A stretch of DNA of 64,000 nucleotides. Origin: CBDDHT01 sp965227905 (GTDB taxonomy: Bacteria; Pseudomonadota; Alphaproteobacteria; Rhizobiales; Methyloligellaceae). A model generated the notes under the pieces. That model was not told the origin of the DNA. It searched no databases and saw nothing but the letters and a program-made list of their open reading frames with translations. The stretch is from positions 5,022,001 through 5,086,000 of the forward strand of contig OZ245780.1 in NCBI GenBank assembly GCA_965227905.1, in the 5' to 3' direction. Made by a program: the position numbers and the translations under genes. Positions within the stretch are counted from its first letter, which is position 1, and every line of letters begins with the position of its first letter. Shown here piece by piece: positions 1-8,675 of this stretch.

Positions 1-1249
1 CATCTCTCATTTGCTCGAGAAGGAGATGCGTGCCGGCGGGTGTGTCCAGGCCGACGCCATTGGCGATCCGTCCATCGGTCGATGGGTAGTTCGAGAGAAC
101 AATGGCGATCCGGAGGTCTGCGGCTTTCGTCCGACGAAGATCCGCCCATTTGTGCGCGAGTTGAGCGACAAATGCCACTCGGTCACGACGTGGCGCATGA
201 ACAACAAGACCCGTCTGTGTCGCTGCGTCGTACGTCTTCTCAGCCTTGAAGGAAATGGCCCGCGTGAGAAGCCGCCCATCGAGTTCCGGCAACGCCACAT
301 GCATGGCGATATCCCGTGCACTGAGGCCACGTGGATTCTCTTGCCAGCCCTCTTCGTTGGCACCGGAGAGCACGGCTTGCAGGACAGGGACGCCACGCCG
401 ATCGAGAGGTGTACCGCGCCATGCTTCAAGCGGTTTCGATACGGCAAAGGCCGTCAGGTTTACGATCGCATCGGGCTCGCCCTGGTCGAATATCGCCTCT
501 AGGCGCGCGGCCGCCGTCTCGTCCTTGGGGCTCGCGACATATACGGGCAGCGCATTGAGCCCAACGTCCCGCATTCCTGAGACGAGGGCTTCCACAGGAG
601 CCGTGTCGCCGCCTTGGACGAGCGCCCGATAGAAAACGATGCCAGCCACCGGTTTGCCGGGCAGCCACTCCCGGGCAATCTCATCGAACGACGGACGGTC
701 CAACCCTGGCCAGAACAACCCGGCCTTGGGTAACGGTTGCGGCACCTCGGGGGCAGCCCCCTGCCCCAACAGATGCCCGCCAAAGTGCAGAAAGTTCCGA
801 AAGTTCTCCGACCCACCTTCGATCAGATAGGTCCACAGCCTGTCGCAGTCTTCCTTCGACACGGTCGAATAGGGATCCAATGCCGGGTCCGGATAGGTCG
901 TTCCCGGCATGACAGCCAGTTTGATACCGTGGCCGCGGGCGATCCGCCGAACTTCGTCCAAACCATATTGCCAATAGCCGGGGCCGCCAAGGATACGGGC
1001 CACGATGAGTTTCGCTTGCGACAGCGTGCGTTCCACATAGAGATCGACGGAAAAGTTATGGCCAAGCTGAAGCAGGTTCGCCAACCGCAGACTTGGAACA
1101 TCCTCACCGAGCGCGGCTTTGGCGCGCGCGAGCCCGGCAATCTCCGTGTCCGCAGATGTCAGGACGACGATGTCGCCTGGCGACTGTTCCAGGTCGACGG
1201 GCTCGGACCCGTCCAGTACTGCGCCTGCGGTCGCTTTTAGGAGATGCAC
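1..1249 (-). CDS. cobN: Cobaltochelatase subunit CobN, N-terminal part (gene continues past the left edge)
   Basis: The minus strand is open from a GTG at 1249 to the window edge, about 416 codons without a stop. The protein starts MHLLKATAGAV and reads as the N-terminal region of CobN (segments such as HFGGHLLGQG and LSGANEEGWQENPRGL). In the family CobN is the large ATP-dependent subunit that, with CobS and CobT of the chelatase, inserts cobalt into hydrogenobyrinate a,c-diamide in the aerobic pathway. The GTG start is preferred because a GAGG lies about seven bases upstream and MHLL is a usual CobN beginning; an ATG ten bases further upstream is in another frame and hits a stop. It begins 16 bases after bluB, as the last visible gene of cobP-cobW-bluB-cobN. 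Confidence 0.93.
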   Translation of the reverse strand, partial: MHLLKATAGAVLDGSEPVDLEQSPGDIVVLTSADTEIAGLARAKAALGEDVPSLRLANLLQLGHNFSVDLYVERTLSQAKLIVARILGGPGYWQYGLDEVRRIARGHGIKLAVMPGTTYPDPALDPYSTVSKEDCDRLWTYLIEGGSENFRNFLHFGGHLLGQGAAPEVPQPLPKAGLFWPGLDRPSFDEIAREWLPGKPVAGIVFYRALVQGGDTAPVEALVSGMRDVGLNALPVYVASPKDETAAARLEAIFDQGEPDAIVNLTAFAVSKPLEAWRGTPLDRRGVPVLQAVLSGANEEGWQENPRGLSARDIAMHVALPELDGRLLTRAISFKAEKTYDAATQTGLVVHAPRRDRVAFVAQLAHKWADLRRTKAADLRIAIVLSNYPSTDGRIANGVGLDTPAGTHLLLEQMRD

Positions 1250-1265
1250 GGACCTGCCTCGATCA

Positions 1266-2033
1266 TCACTCGGTATCTTCCGGTCCGATACGAGAAGCGG
1301 CTGGAAGTTCGGCCTGCGCTTCACGGATCGCGGCGAGCAGCGGGTCGTCTGGCTCGCTGCCTTGCCATTCATCGAACATGATCAGCTCATCGAGAGGAAG
1401 GCGCTTGTCCCAGCCTTTTTTCTCGAGTTCGGGTTTGTCCAAAAATTCCGACACATAACCAACGCAGAGATAAGCCACTGGCGTGACGGTCTCAGGCAAC
1501 CCGAGAACGTCTTTCAGGGCATCCTGATTGAAGATGCTGACCCATCCGACACCGACGCCTTCACCACGTGCAGCAAGCCAGAAATTCTGAACCGCACAGA
1601 CCGTACTGTAGAGGTCGGTTTCCTTAATGTGTGTGCGACCTAGGACCACAGGACCGGCTCTGTCGTGATTGCAGGTCACACAGATACTCACAGGCGCGTC
1701 CAGTATGCCGGCAAGCTTCAAAGCCACATAAGCGCGTTTGCGCTCATCCACGAACTGGTCTGCTGCCTCGCGGTTCGCTTTCTCGAACAATGCGTGTACG
1801 GCCTGACGTTTTTCGGGCGACCGAATAACAATGAAATTCCATGGCTGCATATAACCGACGGATGGCGCGTGATGGGCGGCGACCAATATCCGGCTCAGCA
1901 CGTCGTCCGGGATGACGTCGGGCCGAAACTGACCACGGACATCCCGGCGGGTAAATATCGCCCGATAGAGACCGGCACGATCTTCTGCCGTAAGTGCGTC
2001 GGCTGCGCGCGTCGGTTTGTTCAGTGCATCCAT
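1266..2033 (-). CDS. bluB: 5,6-dimethylbenzimidazole synthase BluB
   Basis: A 255-residue nitroreductase-fold flavoprotein. Family knowledge: BluB uses O2 to fragment reduced FMN and make 5,6-dimethylbenzimidazole, the lower ligand of cobalamin. The FMN-binding arginine segment (TRRDVRGQF, residues 28-36) and the APSVGYMQPWNF segment (56-67) are visible, with LGRTHIKETDLYSTVCAVQN in the middle and a C-terminal extension typical of BluB. It lies between cobW, about 100 bases upstream, and cobN, 16 bases downstream, all on the minus strand. Its product is the substrate of CobT, encoded divergently in the same cluster. Confidence 0.95.
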   Translation of the reverse strand: MDALNKPTRAADALTAEDRAGLYRAIFTRRDVRGQFRPDVIPDDVLSRILVAAHHAPSVGYMQPWNFIVIRSPEKRQAVHALFEKANREAADQFVDERKRAYVALKLAGILDAPVSICVTCNHDRAGPVVLGRTHIKETDLYSTVCAVQNFWLAARGEGVGVGWVSIFNQDALKDVLGLPETVTPVAYLCVGYVSEFLDKPELEKKGWDKRLPLDELIMFDEWQGSEPDDPLLAAIREAQAELPAASRIGPEDTE

Positions 2034-2135
2034 CGCAGTCAGTCGTGCTCCATCATCCCAGACACAGCGGAACGCGGCTCCATCGCCAGATCCAGGACGA
2101 CGATCGGGTAAAAATGCAAATCCCGCGGAGCCACT

Positions 2136-3176
2136 CTAGCAGATTGTGCCCAGTGCGCGCTCGATTGCCGTATGATCCAGACCGGCCTCCCCTATGACGA
2201 CCAATCGGGTCTGTCGGGGCTCGCCTTCTTGCCATGGACGATCGAAATAGCTCTCAACTCGTGGGCCGACGGCCTGCACGACCAGTCGCATATCGCGCCC
2301 TTCGACATCGGCAAAACCTTTCAGGCGCAAGATGTCATGTTCCCGCATCAGAGCTGCAATCCGCTCCTTGAGCGTATCGGATTCCTTGATCTGACCCAAT
2401 GCGGCGACGAAGGACGTGAATTCATCATGGTCATGATCTTCATCGTCAGCATGATGGATGTCATGATGCGATTGACGGCCGTCATCTTCAGCAGCGGCAT
2501 CGAGCCCGATAATAACGTCGAGCGGTAAATCGCCGTTCGCGGCCCGAACCAGTCGGACAGCCGGACGGGCTTCTTCTTTGACGCGACTCTCGACGCTGCG
2601 GAGTGCATCTTCCTCGACGAGGTCCGATTTCGAGACAACGATCAGGTCGGCGCATCCCACCTGATCCTCGAACAACTCGCCGAGCGGTGTTTCATGGTCG
2701 AGCATCTCGTCAGCCTTGCGCTGCGTCTCGACAGCTTCCTCGTCCGAAGCAAAACGCCCCTCGGACATGGCGGCAGCATCGACGAGCGTCACAACGCCGT
2801 CGACGGTCACCTGGGTCTTGATCTCCGGCCAGTTGAAGGCCCGCACGAGCGGCTGCGGCAGGGCAAGTCCCGACGTTTCGATAATGATGTGATCGGGACG
2901 CTCGTCCCGTTCCAGGATCTTTTCCATCGTCGGAACGAAGTCCTCGGCGACCGTGCAGCAGATGCAGCCATTGGCCAATTCGAGAATATCGTCTTCCGTA
3001 CAGTCCGGATTGCCGCACGCTTTCAGCATCTCTCCGTCGATACCGACATCGCCGAATTCGTTGACGATCAGCGCCAGGCGGCGTCCGTTCGCGTTTTCGA
3101 TGAGGTTGCGAATGAGGGTTGTCTTCCCCGAGCCAAGAAACCCGGTAATGACCGTGGTCGGAATTTTTTCCGTCAC
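2136..3176 (-). CDS. cobW: CobW family GTP-binding metallochaperone
   Basis: A G3E-family P-loop GTPase linked to cobalt delivery for cobalamin synthesis. Visible features are the P-loop GFLGSGKTT (residues 12-20), the metal-binding GCICC motif (about 70-74), a SKSD guanine-specificity motif and a His/Asp-rich stretch before the CobW C-terminal domain. I chose the GTG at 3176: its bases overlap the cobP stop as GTGA and an AAGGA lies just upstream, so translation is probably coupled. A longer start at 3203 is possible. The protein is then 346 residues. The His-rich loop and CxCC motif suggest Co(II) or Zn(II) binding. Confidence 0.93.
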   Translation of the reverse strand: MTEKIPTTVITGFLGSGKTTLIRNLIENANGRRLALIVNEFGDVGIDGEMLKACGNPDCTEDDILELANGCICCTVAEDFVPTMEKILERDERPDHIIIETSGLALPQPLVRAFNWPEIKTQVTVDGVVTLVDAAAMSEGRFASDEEAVETQRKADEMLDHETPLGELFEDQVGCADLIVVSKSDLVEEDALRSVESRVKEEARPAVRLVRAANGDLPLDVIIGLDAAAEDDGRQSHHDIHHADDEDHDHDEFTSFVAALGQIKESDTLKERIAALMREHDILRLKGFADVEGRDMRLVVQAVGPRVESYFDRPWQEGEPRQTRLVVIGEAGLDHTAIERALGTIC

Positions 3177-3736
3177 AACATGTCCTTTTTGATGGGGTCC
3201 CATTCAGGGGACTTCATAACCAGCGGCAAACCGGCGGCCATAAAGACCACAAGTTCCGCGGCTTCCGCAACCCGCTGATTGAGCCGGCCCTGATGATCGC
3301 GGAAGGCACGCGCCATCGCGTTTTCAGGCACGATACCGAGCCCGACTTCGTTGGAAACCAGAGCGACAGGACCAAGATTTTCGCGCAAAACTGCGATCAA
3401 AACGTCGGTTTCGGTATCGATATCGCGACCCGCACCCATGAGATTGGACAGCCATAGCGTCAGGCAGTCAACGAGGAGCCCCCGGTCGTGAGACGCATGG
3501 GTTCGAATCGCATCCGCAAGATTTAGAGGCTCTTCGACCGTCGTCCAGTCCGTCCCGCGACGGGCCTGGTGCGCCTCAATGCGCGCGCGCATTTCCACAT
3601 CGCCTGCTTGGCCTGTTGCAATATAAACCTTATTAGTTTGAGACTGGTCGACAAGACGTTCGGCATATTCGCTCTTTCCGGAGCGCGCGCCGCCGAGTAC
3701 GAGGCCTGCTCCGGACAAGGTTATTCTATCGCTCAT
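3173..3736 (-). CDS. cobP: Bifunctional adenosylcobinamide kinase / adenosylcobinamide-phosphate guanylyltransferase
   Basis: A 187-residue protein with a P-loop GGARSGKS at residues 15-22 and the LLVDCLTLWLSNL, VSNEVGLGIVP and ARAFRDHQGRLNQ segments typical of CobP/CobU. Family knowledge: it phosphorylates adenosylcobinamide and transfers GMP to it, giving AdoCbi-GDP, the CobS substrate. The ATG at 3736 (MSDRITL) puts the P-loop at the usual distance from the N terminus; an open frame reaching 3919 is only the antisense of cobT. It is the first gene of the minus-strand operon and its stop overlaps the cobW start. Its start codon shares bases with the cobT start codon on the other strand. Confidence 0.94.
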   Translation of the reverse strand: MSDRITLSGAGLVLGGARSGKSEYAERLVDQSQTNKVYIATGQAGDVEMRARIEAHQARRGTDWTTVEEPLNLADAIRTHASHDRGLLVDCLTLWLSNLMGAGRDIDTETDVLIAVLRENLGPVALVSNEVGLGIVPENAMARAFRDHQGRLNQRVAEAAELVVFMAAGLPLVMKSPEWDPIKKDML

Positions 3737-4769
3737 GACCCTTGGACTTCCCACATTCGTATCTGCCGACCACTTCGAGAATGCGCTCGAAAACGCACGC
3801 GGACCGAATGAAAGCATCCAGAACCTGGCACGGTCCCGCCAGGCACAACTGACCAAGCCGCCCGGGTCCCTCGGCGAACTGGAAGAGCTCGCCGTCTGGC
3901 TGGCCGGGTGGCACGGCACGTTAACGCCCGCTGTGGATCAGGTGCAAGTCATCGTCTTTGCAGGAAACCATGGGGTCACAGCGCAGGGCGTCTCGCCCTA
4001 TCCCCCTGAAGTTACCCAGCAGATGGTGGCCAACTTCCATGCCGGTGGCGGCGCGATCAATGCCATGTCCGATGTCTTTGGCTATGACCTTTCGATCGTT
4101 GCCCTCGACCTGGATGTCCCGACGGCGGATATGACCGAAGCCCCGGCCATGACCCACGCCGAATGTCTGGCGGCACTCAATGCAGGCGCAGCAGCGGTCA
4201 ATTCGAGCGTTGATTTGCTTGTTCTCGGAGAAATGGGAATTGGCAATACGACGGCGGCAAGCGCCATGGCCGCTGCAACATTCGGTGGAGGCGGCAGTGA
4301 TTGGGCGGGCCCGGGAACGGGCCTGACCACTGATGGCGTTGCGCACAAGTCCCGCGTTGTCGATACGGCCCTCCGATTGCACGGAGCCCATTGCAGCACC
4401 GCCTTTGAAACACTGCGCCGCCTTGGCGGGCGCGAACTGGCCGCAATTGCGGGCGCTGTCGTCCATGCGCGCCTCAGCCGTTTTCCCGTCATGCTGGACG
4501 GTTTTGTCTGTTCTGGCGCGACCGCACCGCTTGTCCGTATGCGCGGCGACGCCCTTGCCCATTGCCTCGCAGGACATGTCTCGGCAGAGCCCGGCCATCG
4601 CCGACTGCTTCAGGCACTTGGCCTGCGCCCGATCCTGGACCTGGAGATGCGCCTCGGTGAGGGGTCCGGAGCCGCAGTTGCAGCGCAAGTTCTCAAAGCA
4701 GCCGCTGCAACCCATGGTCAGATGGCGACCTTTTCCGAAGCGGGTGTTCAAGGCCGCGACGCATCATGA
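3735..4769 (+). CDS. cobT: Nicotinate-nucleotide--dimethylbenzimidazole phosphoribosyltransferase
   Basis: A 344-residue enzyme that makes alpha-ribazole phosphate from dimethylbenzimidazole and nicotinate mononucleotide. Visible family segments are LTKPPGSLGELEEL near residue 37, VFAGNHGV, GEMGIGNTTAASA and the C-terminal LRLGEGSGAA-type stretch (here MRLGEGSGAAVA) containing the catalytic glutamate. The ATG at 3735 gives the usual N-terminal length. It overlaps cobS by four bases (ATGA). No good Shine-Dalgarno site is seen upstream, and the upstream DNA is the cobP coding sequence. It uses the BluB product, so this divergent cluster encodes the complete nucleotide-loop assembly. Confidence 0.95.
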   Translation: MTLGLPTFVSADHFENALENARGPNESIQNLARSRQAQLTKPPGSLGELEELAVWLAGWHGTLTPAVDQVQVIVFAGNHGVTAQGVSPYPPEVTQQMVANFHAGGGAINAMSDVFGYDLSIVALDLDVPTADMTEAPAMTHAECLAALNAGAAAVNSSVDLLVLGEMGIGNTTAASAMAAATFGGGGSDWAGPGTGLTTDGVAHKSRVVDTALRLHGAHCSTAFETLRRLGGRELAAIAGAVVHARLSRFPVMLDGFVCSGATAPLVRMRGDALAHCLAGHVSAEPGHRRLLQALGLRPILDLEMRLGEGSGAAVAAQVLKAAAATHGQMATFSEAGVQGRDAS

Positions 4770-5539
4770 AGTCAGCGGTTGGTTCCGTGCGTAAACGGGT
4801 TCGCGAACTTGGCTGGGCCGTCGGACTCTTTACACGTCTTCCCCTACCGACGACGGAACCCCCGTCTGAATCGGCTTTTGCAGGCTGCGTCTGGGCATTT
4901 CCACTCGCCGGTATCATTGTCGGCCTGACCGGTGCAATCGCCTATCTGACCGCCTATTTCATCGGATTGCCTCCGTTGATAGCGGCGTTGATGGCTGTCG
5001 TCGCCACTGTTGCCGTAACGGGTGGCCTCCACGAAGACGGCCTTGCGGATTTCTGGGATGGCGTTGGAGGCGGGGCGACGGTCGAGCGCAAGCTCACAAT
5101 CATGCATGACCCGCGCGTCGGTTCCTTTGGCGCACTGGCGCTTTTGCTCGCGGTGGCATCGCGGTGGGCAGCCCTGACGTCACTTGAGGATGTGGTGGTT
5201 GTCGTCGTCGGGCTGGTCGCAGCACACACGGCAAGTCGAGCCTGCTTGATTCCGATTTTCTTTATGCTCAACCCGGTGCGCGAAGACGGGCTGGGCGCGA
5301 CGGCCGGCCGGCCCAAACGCGGCACGGCCATTGTTGGCCTTGGCTTGGCAACCGCGCTCGTATTTGCCGCGCTCCCGCCGCTATCGGCAGCCTGCGCGCT
5401 GGCTGCCGCATTCGGTGCCGCACTCCTCATCACCTGGATCACCAAGCGCCAACTCGGCGGCTATACGGGTGACGTTTTCGGATGTGCGGAGCAAATGGCC
5501 GAGATCGCTTTTCTGTTCGCGCTCGTTGCTACGATCTGA
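4766..5539 (+). CDS. cobS: Adenosylcobinamide-GDP ribazoletransferase (cobalamin 5'-phosphate synthase)
   Basis: A 257-residue integral membrane protein that joins AdoCbi-GDP and alpha-ribazole(-phosphate), the last assembly step. The acidic motif EDGLADFWDGVGGG near residues 90-104 matches the substrate and metal site of CobS/CobV enzymes; several hydrophobic helices follow, and the C terminus contains GGYTGDVFGCAEQMAE, also conserved. The start overlaps the cobT stop as ATGA, so the two are translated together. Confidence 0.95.
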   Translation: MKSAVGSVRKRVRELGWAVGLFTRLPLPTTEPPSESAFAGCVWAFPLAGIIVGLTGAIAYLTAYFIGLPPLIAALMAVVATVAVTGGLHEDGLADFWDGVGGGATVERKLTIMHDPRVGSFGALALLLAVASRWAALTSLEDVVVVVVGLVAAHTASRACLIPIFFMLNPVREDGLGATAGRPKRGTAIVGLGLATALVFAALPPLSAACALAAAFGAALLITWITKRQLGGYTGDVFGCAEQMAEIAFLFALVATI

Positions 5540-5567
5540 GACCGGACAGATCGAAGAGGCACATCCC

Positions 5568-5963
5568 ATGCTGGATCATGTATCGATCACTGTCTCCGAC
5601 CTCGGCATTGCGGAGCCGTTCTACGATGCCGTCATGGCGGCAATCGGCGTGCCGAAAGTCGGACGGACGGAAACAGGCGTCGGCTATGGTGAGCGTTGTG
5701 ATTGCAATCATCCCCATCTCACCTATTTGTCCATACGGTGTGGCGAAGTGAGTGGTCCAGACGGCAAGCGCCATTGGTGCTTCAAAGCACCTGATCGCGC
5801 GGCGGTGGATGCGTTTTGGCAGGCCGGTATTGCCAATGGCGGTACCGACGACGGGCCTCCCGGTCTTCGAACCGTATACCACCCATCATACTACGCGGCT
5901 TTCCTGATCGATCCGAGCGGGAACCGAATCGAAGCTGTGTGTCACCAGCGCGAGACGTCCTGA
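5568..5963 (+). CDS. VOC (glyoxalase/bleomycin-resistance fold) family protein
   Basis: A 131-residue single VOC domain starting MLDHVSITVSDL and ending with FLIDPSGNRIEAVCH, the two halves of the fold. His3 is at the first usual metal-ligand position and the glutamate in NRIEAV at the last, so metal binding is plausible, but substrate is unknown. The ATG at 5568 is chosen because the VOC fold begins there; the frame is open further upstream only as an overlap with cobS. It follows cobS by 28 bases and may be cotranscribed, with no evident role in cobalamin synthesis. Confidence 0.85.
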   Translation: MLDHVSITVSDLGIAEPFYDAVMAAIGVPKVGRTETGVGYGERCDCNHPHLTYLSIRCGEVSGPDGKRHWCFKAPDRAAVDAFWQAGIANGGTDDGPPGLRTVYHPSYYAAFLIDPSGNRIEAVCHQRETS

Positions 5964-6043
5964 ATGCAATTGCCATGTCCGGCGACCGTCGACAGGCTAA
6001 TCTGAGGACGAGCACCACAGGGCTTGCGAGGTTCGCGCCAGGA

Positions 6044-7204
6044 ATGAATGCAGAAGCCCAATACACCGATCAACTCCCTGCCGGAATACGCTCGCGGCTC
6101 GTCGACAACAATAACGGACTGACGATGCATGTTCTGGATGCCGGGTTCGAGCAGCCCGGCAGGCCGGCAGTTCTGCTTCTGCATGGCTTTCCAGAGCTTG
6201 CATTCAGTTGGCGCAAGATCATGCCGCACCTGGCAGCACAGGGATTTCATGTGATCGCACCGGATCAGCGCGGCTACGGTCTCACCACAGGATGGGATGA
6301 TCGGTATGACGGTGATCTTGCCACCTTCAATATGACTAATCTCGTTCGCGACGCGCTCGGCCTGGTGAATGCCCTCGGGTACCACGACGTCAAAGCCGTT
6401 GTCGGCCATGATTTTGGATCTTCGGTCGCGGCCTACGCCGCACTCATCCGTCCGGATGTGTTTCGCTCCGTCATGATGATGAGTGCCCCCTTTGGTGGTC
6501 CTCCGGAGATGCCTCTGAATACGGCGAACGAAGACCGGGGCGACATCAAGGCATCGGCCCTGTCCTCACCGTCAATCCACGAAGACCTCGCTGCGCTGGA
6601 TCGTCCGCGCAAGCATTACCAATGGTACTACTCGACCCGGGATGCCAATGCGGATATGTGGCGCTGCAGCCAGGGCGTCCATGACTTTTTGCGCGCCTAT
6701 TACCATCACAAAAGCGCGGACTGGGCTGGCAACAAGCCCGAACCGCTTGGCGGCTGGACCGCAAGCGCGCTTGCAAGGCTGCCGACCTACTATGTCATGG
6801 ACCATGACAAAGACATGGCAGAGACCGTCGCTCCGGAAATGCCGGATCAAGAGCATATCGATCATTGCCAATGGCTGCCGGACGATGAATTGCGCGTCTA
6901 TAGCGACGCGTATGGCCGCAACGGCTTTCAAGGCGGACTGCAGTGGTATCGCTGCGCAACAAGCCCGCTCTATGCCGGCCAACTTCGCCTTTATTCCGGT
7001 CGCACGATCGATGTGCCGGCGTCGTTCATAGCCGGACGCCAGGACTGGGGCATCTACCAGAAACCCGGCGCTATCGAGGCGATGCAAACCACCGCCTGCA
7101 CCGATTTCCGTGGCTGCCATCTGATCGATGGCGCCGGACACTGGGTCCAGCAGGAAAAACCAGATGAGGTCAATGCTCTGCTGACAGACTTCCTCAAAAA
7201 CTAA
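6044..7204 (+). CDS. Alpha/beta hydrolase with aspartate nucleophile (epoxide hydrolase / haloalkane dehalogenase type)
   Basis: A 386-residue alpha/beta hydrolase from the ATG at 6044 (upstream ATG at 5975 possible). It shows the oxyanion-hole HGFPE motif, DQRGYG, the nucleophile elbow VGHDFGSSV with Asp where esterases have Ser, and a late catalytic His in GAGHWVQQEKP. An Asp nucleophile is the mark of epoxide hydrolases and haloalkane or fluoroacetate dehalogenases in this superfamily. The cap region is long and Trp/Tyr-rich. It precedes the CoA-catabolic operon by about 90 bases and may supply that pathway, which is inference. Confidence 0.82.
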   Translation: MNAEAQYTDQLPAGIRSRLVDNNNGLTMHVLDAGFEQPGRPAVLLLHGFPELAFSWRKIMPHLAAQGFHVIAPDQRGYGLTTGWDDRYDGDLATFNMTNLVRDALGLVNALGYHDVKAVVGHDFGSSVAAYAALIRPDVFRSVMMMSAPFGGPPEMPLNTANEDRGDIKASALSSPSIHEDLAALDRPRKHYQWYYSTRDANADMWRCSQGVHDFLRAYYHHKSADWAGNKPEPLGGWTASALARLPTYYVMDHDKDMAETVAPEMPDQEHIDHCQWLPDDELRVYSDAYGRNGFQGGLQWYRCATSPLYAGQLRLYSGRTIDVPASFIAGRQDWGIYQKPGAIEAMQTTACTDFRGCHLIDGAGHWVQQEKPDEVNALLTDFLKN

Positions 7205-7292
7205 GCCATGGACATGGCCGGCCAGATCGACAGAATAACGACACCCAATCAATGATATCGATCGGCCCAAGCAAAGGGCTTCCGGAGGAACG

Positions 7293-8675
7293 ATGAGTCA
7301 GTTGCGCGACGACAGAGTGGATCGGGAACCGCATCGAAATCCCTCAGCCGATATCTCGCAATGGGTTGCCGGTCTCGATCCTGAAGACATATCCGACGAG
7401 GCATACACATGGGCTAAGCATGCGCTCCTCGATTGGTTCGGCGTTACGATCGCCGGCACAAGCGAACCGCTTGTCGATATCCTCATTGCAGAACTCGCCG
7501 ACTCGGGATCCGGTCCCTGCTCAATTGTCGGACGAGACCTCAAAGCAAGCCTGCTGAATGCGGCGCTGATCAACGGGGCCACGTCGCACGCCCTGGACTA
7601 TGACGACGTCAACCGGCGCCTGCATGGCCATCCAACCGTCGTTACGGCGCCTGTTGCTCTTTCACTGGGAGAATTTTCGAAAGCCAGTGGTCGCGACGTG
7701 CTGGCCGCCTTTATCGCAGGCACAGAGGTCGCCTGTGCGATTGGCGAGATGGCGGACGAAGGACATTACGAGGCCGGCTTCCACGCAACTGCCACCATCG
7801 GCACATTCGGCGCGGCGGCCACGGCTGCCAAGCTCATGGGTCTCGACGCCGTTTCGACAGCACAAGCCCTCGGTCTCGCCGCCTCCCAGGCAGCCGGGCT
7901 CAAATGCAATTTCGGCACCATGACCAAGCCGCTTCATGCCGGCAAGGCGACGATGAACGGTCTGCTTGCGGCACGGCTGGTCGCCCGAGGCTTTACGGCC
8001 CGCGAAGACGCCATCGAAGCCCCGCAAGGATTTGCCGCCGCGATGGCGCCGGGCTTCAAAGCGGGCATTGCGGAACCGCACCCCGAAGGCACGTTCGCCA
8101 TCCAGGAAACGCTCTTCAAATATCACGCAGCCTGCTATCTGACGCACTCGACGATCGAGGCCGTCAAGGAACTGCGAGCCAAGCATTCGGTCGGCCTAGA
8201 CGATCTCGCTCAAATGACGATTCGCGTGCGTCCGTCGCATTTCTCCGTCTGCAACATTCCGAACCCGGAAACGGGCTTGGAGATCAAATTCTCGATCCGC
8301 CATTGTGCCGCCATGGCGCTCGGCGGCATCGACACAGGTGCGCTTGAGACCTATTCGGACGATCTGGCGCGCGACCAACGGCTCAAGGCCGCGCGCGAGC
8401 GGATTGTTCTGGAGCCACTCGAGAGCATCGATCGGATGGCGGCGAAAGTATCGATCGATTTGAAGGACGGCCGCACGATCGTCGCCGAGCACAATGTCGG
8501 CATCCCGGCAACCGACATTGACGGACAGTGGGAACGCCTGACGACAAAATTCCGCTCGCTCTGCATCCCTTCGATCGGCGAAGCTCAGACCACGTCTCTG
8601 ATCGAACAGATCGCCAATCTCCACGAGGCAGAAACGATTGATGCACTGATGCCTGCGTGCCTGCCGTCGACATAA
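7293..8675 (+). CDS. MmgE/PrpD family protein
   Basis: A 460-residue member of the MmgE/PrpD superfamily, which includes 2-methylcitrate dehydratase and cis-aconitate decarboxylase. Visible are the SHALDYDDVN segment followed by HGHPTVV, GLAASQAAGLKCNFGTMTKP and the late FKYHAACYLTHSTIEA, all in conserved regions. The exact substrate cannot be read from sequence. It has a good upstream GGAGG and opens a five-gene operon; its stop overlaps the CoA-transferase start as TAATG. The setting with a CoA-transferase, hydratase and lyase suggests that it acts on a small di- or tricarboxylic acid. Confidence 0.88.
   Translation: MSQLRDDRVDREPHRNPSADISQWVAGLDPEDISDEAYTWAKHALLDWFGVTIAGTSEPLVDILIAELADSGSGPCSIVGRDLKASLLNAALINGATSHALDYDDVNRRLHGHPTVVTAPVALSLGEFSKASGRDVLAAFIAGTEVACAIGEMADEGHYEAGFHATATIGTFGAAATAAKLMGLDAVSTAQALGLAASQAAGLKCNFGTMTKPLHAGKATMNGLLAARLVARGFTAREDAIEAPQGFAAAMAPGFKAGIAEPHPEGTFAIQETLFKYHAACYLTHSTIEAVKELRAKHSVGLDDLAQMTIRVRPSHFSVCNIPNPETGLEIKFSIRHCAAMALGGIDTGALETYSDDLARDQRLKAARERIVLEPLESIDRMAAKVSIDLKDGRTIVAEHNVGIPATDIDGQWERLTTKFRSLCIPSIGEAQTTSLIEQIANLHEAETIDALMPACLPST

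Noticed and set aside
3737..3919. N-terminal extension of CobP
   Set aside because: It is antisense to cobT and has no CobP-like sequence; the P-loop distance fits the start at 3736.
5331..5567. N-terminal extension of the VOC protein
   Set aside because: It is an alternative frame of cobS; the VOC fold begins at 5568.
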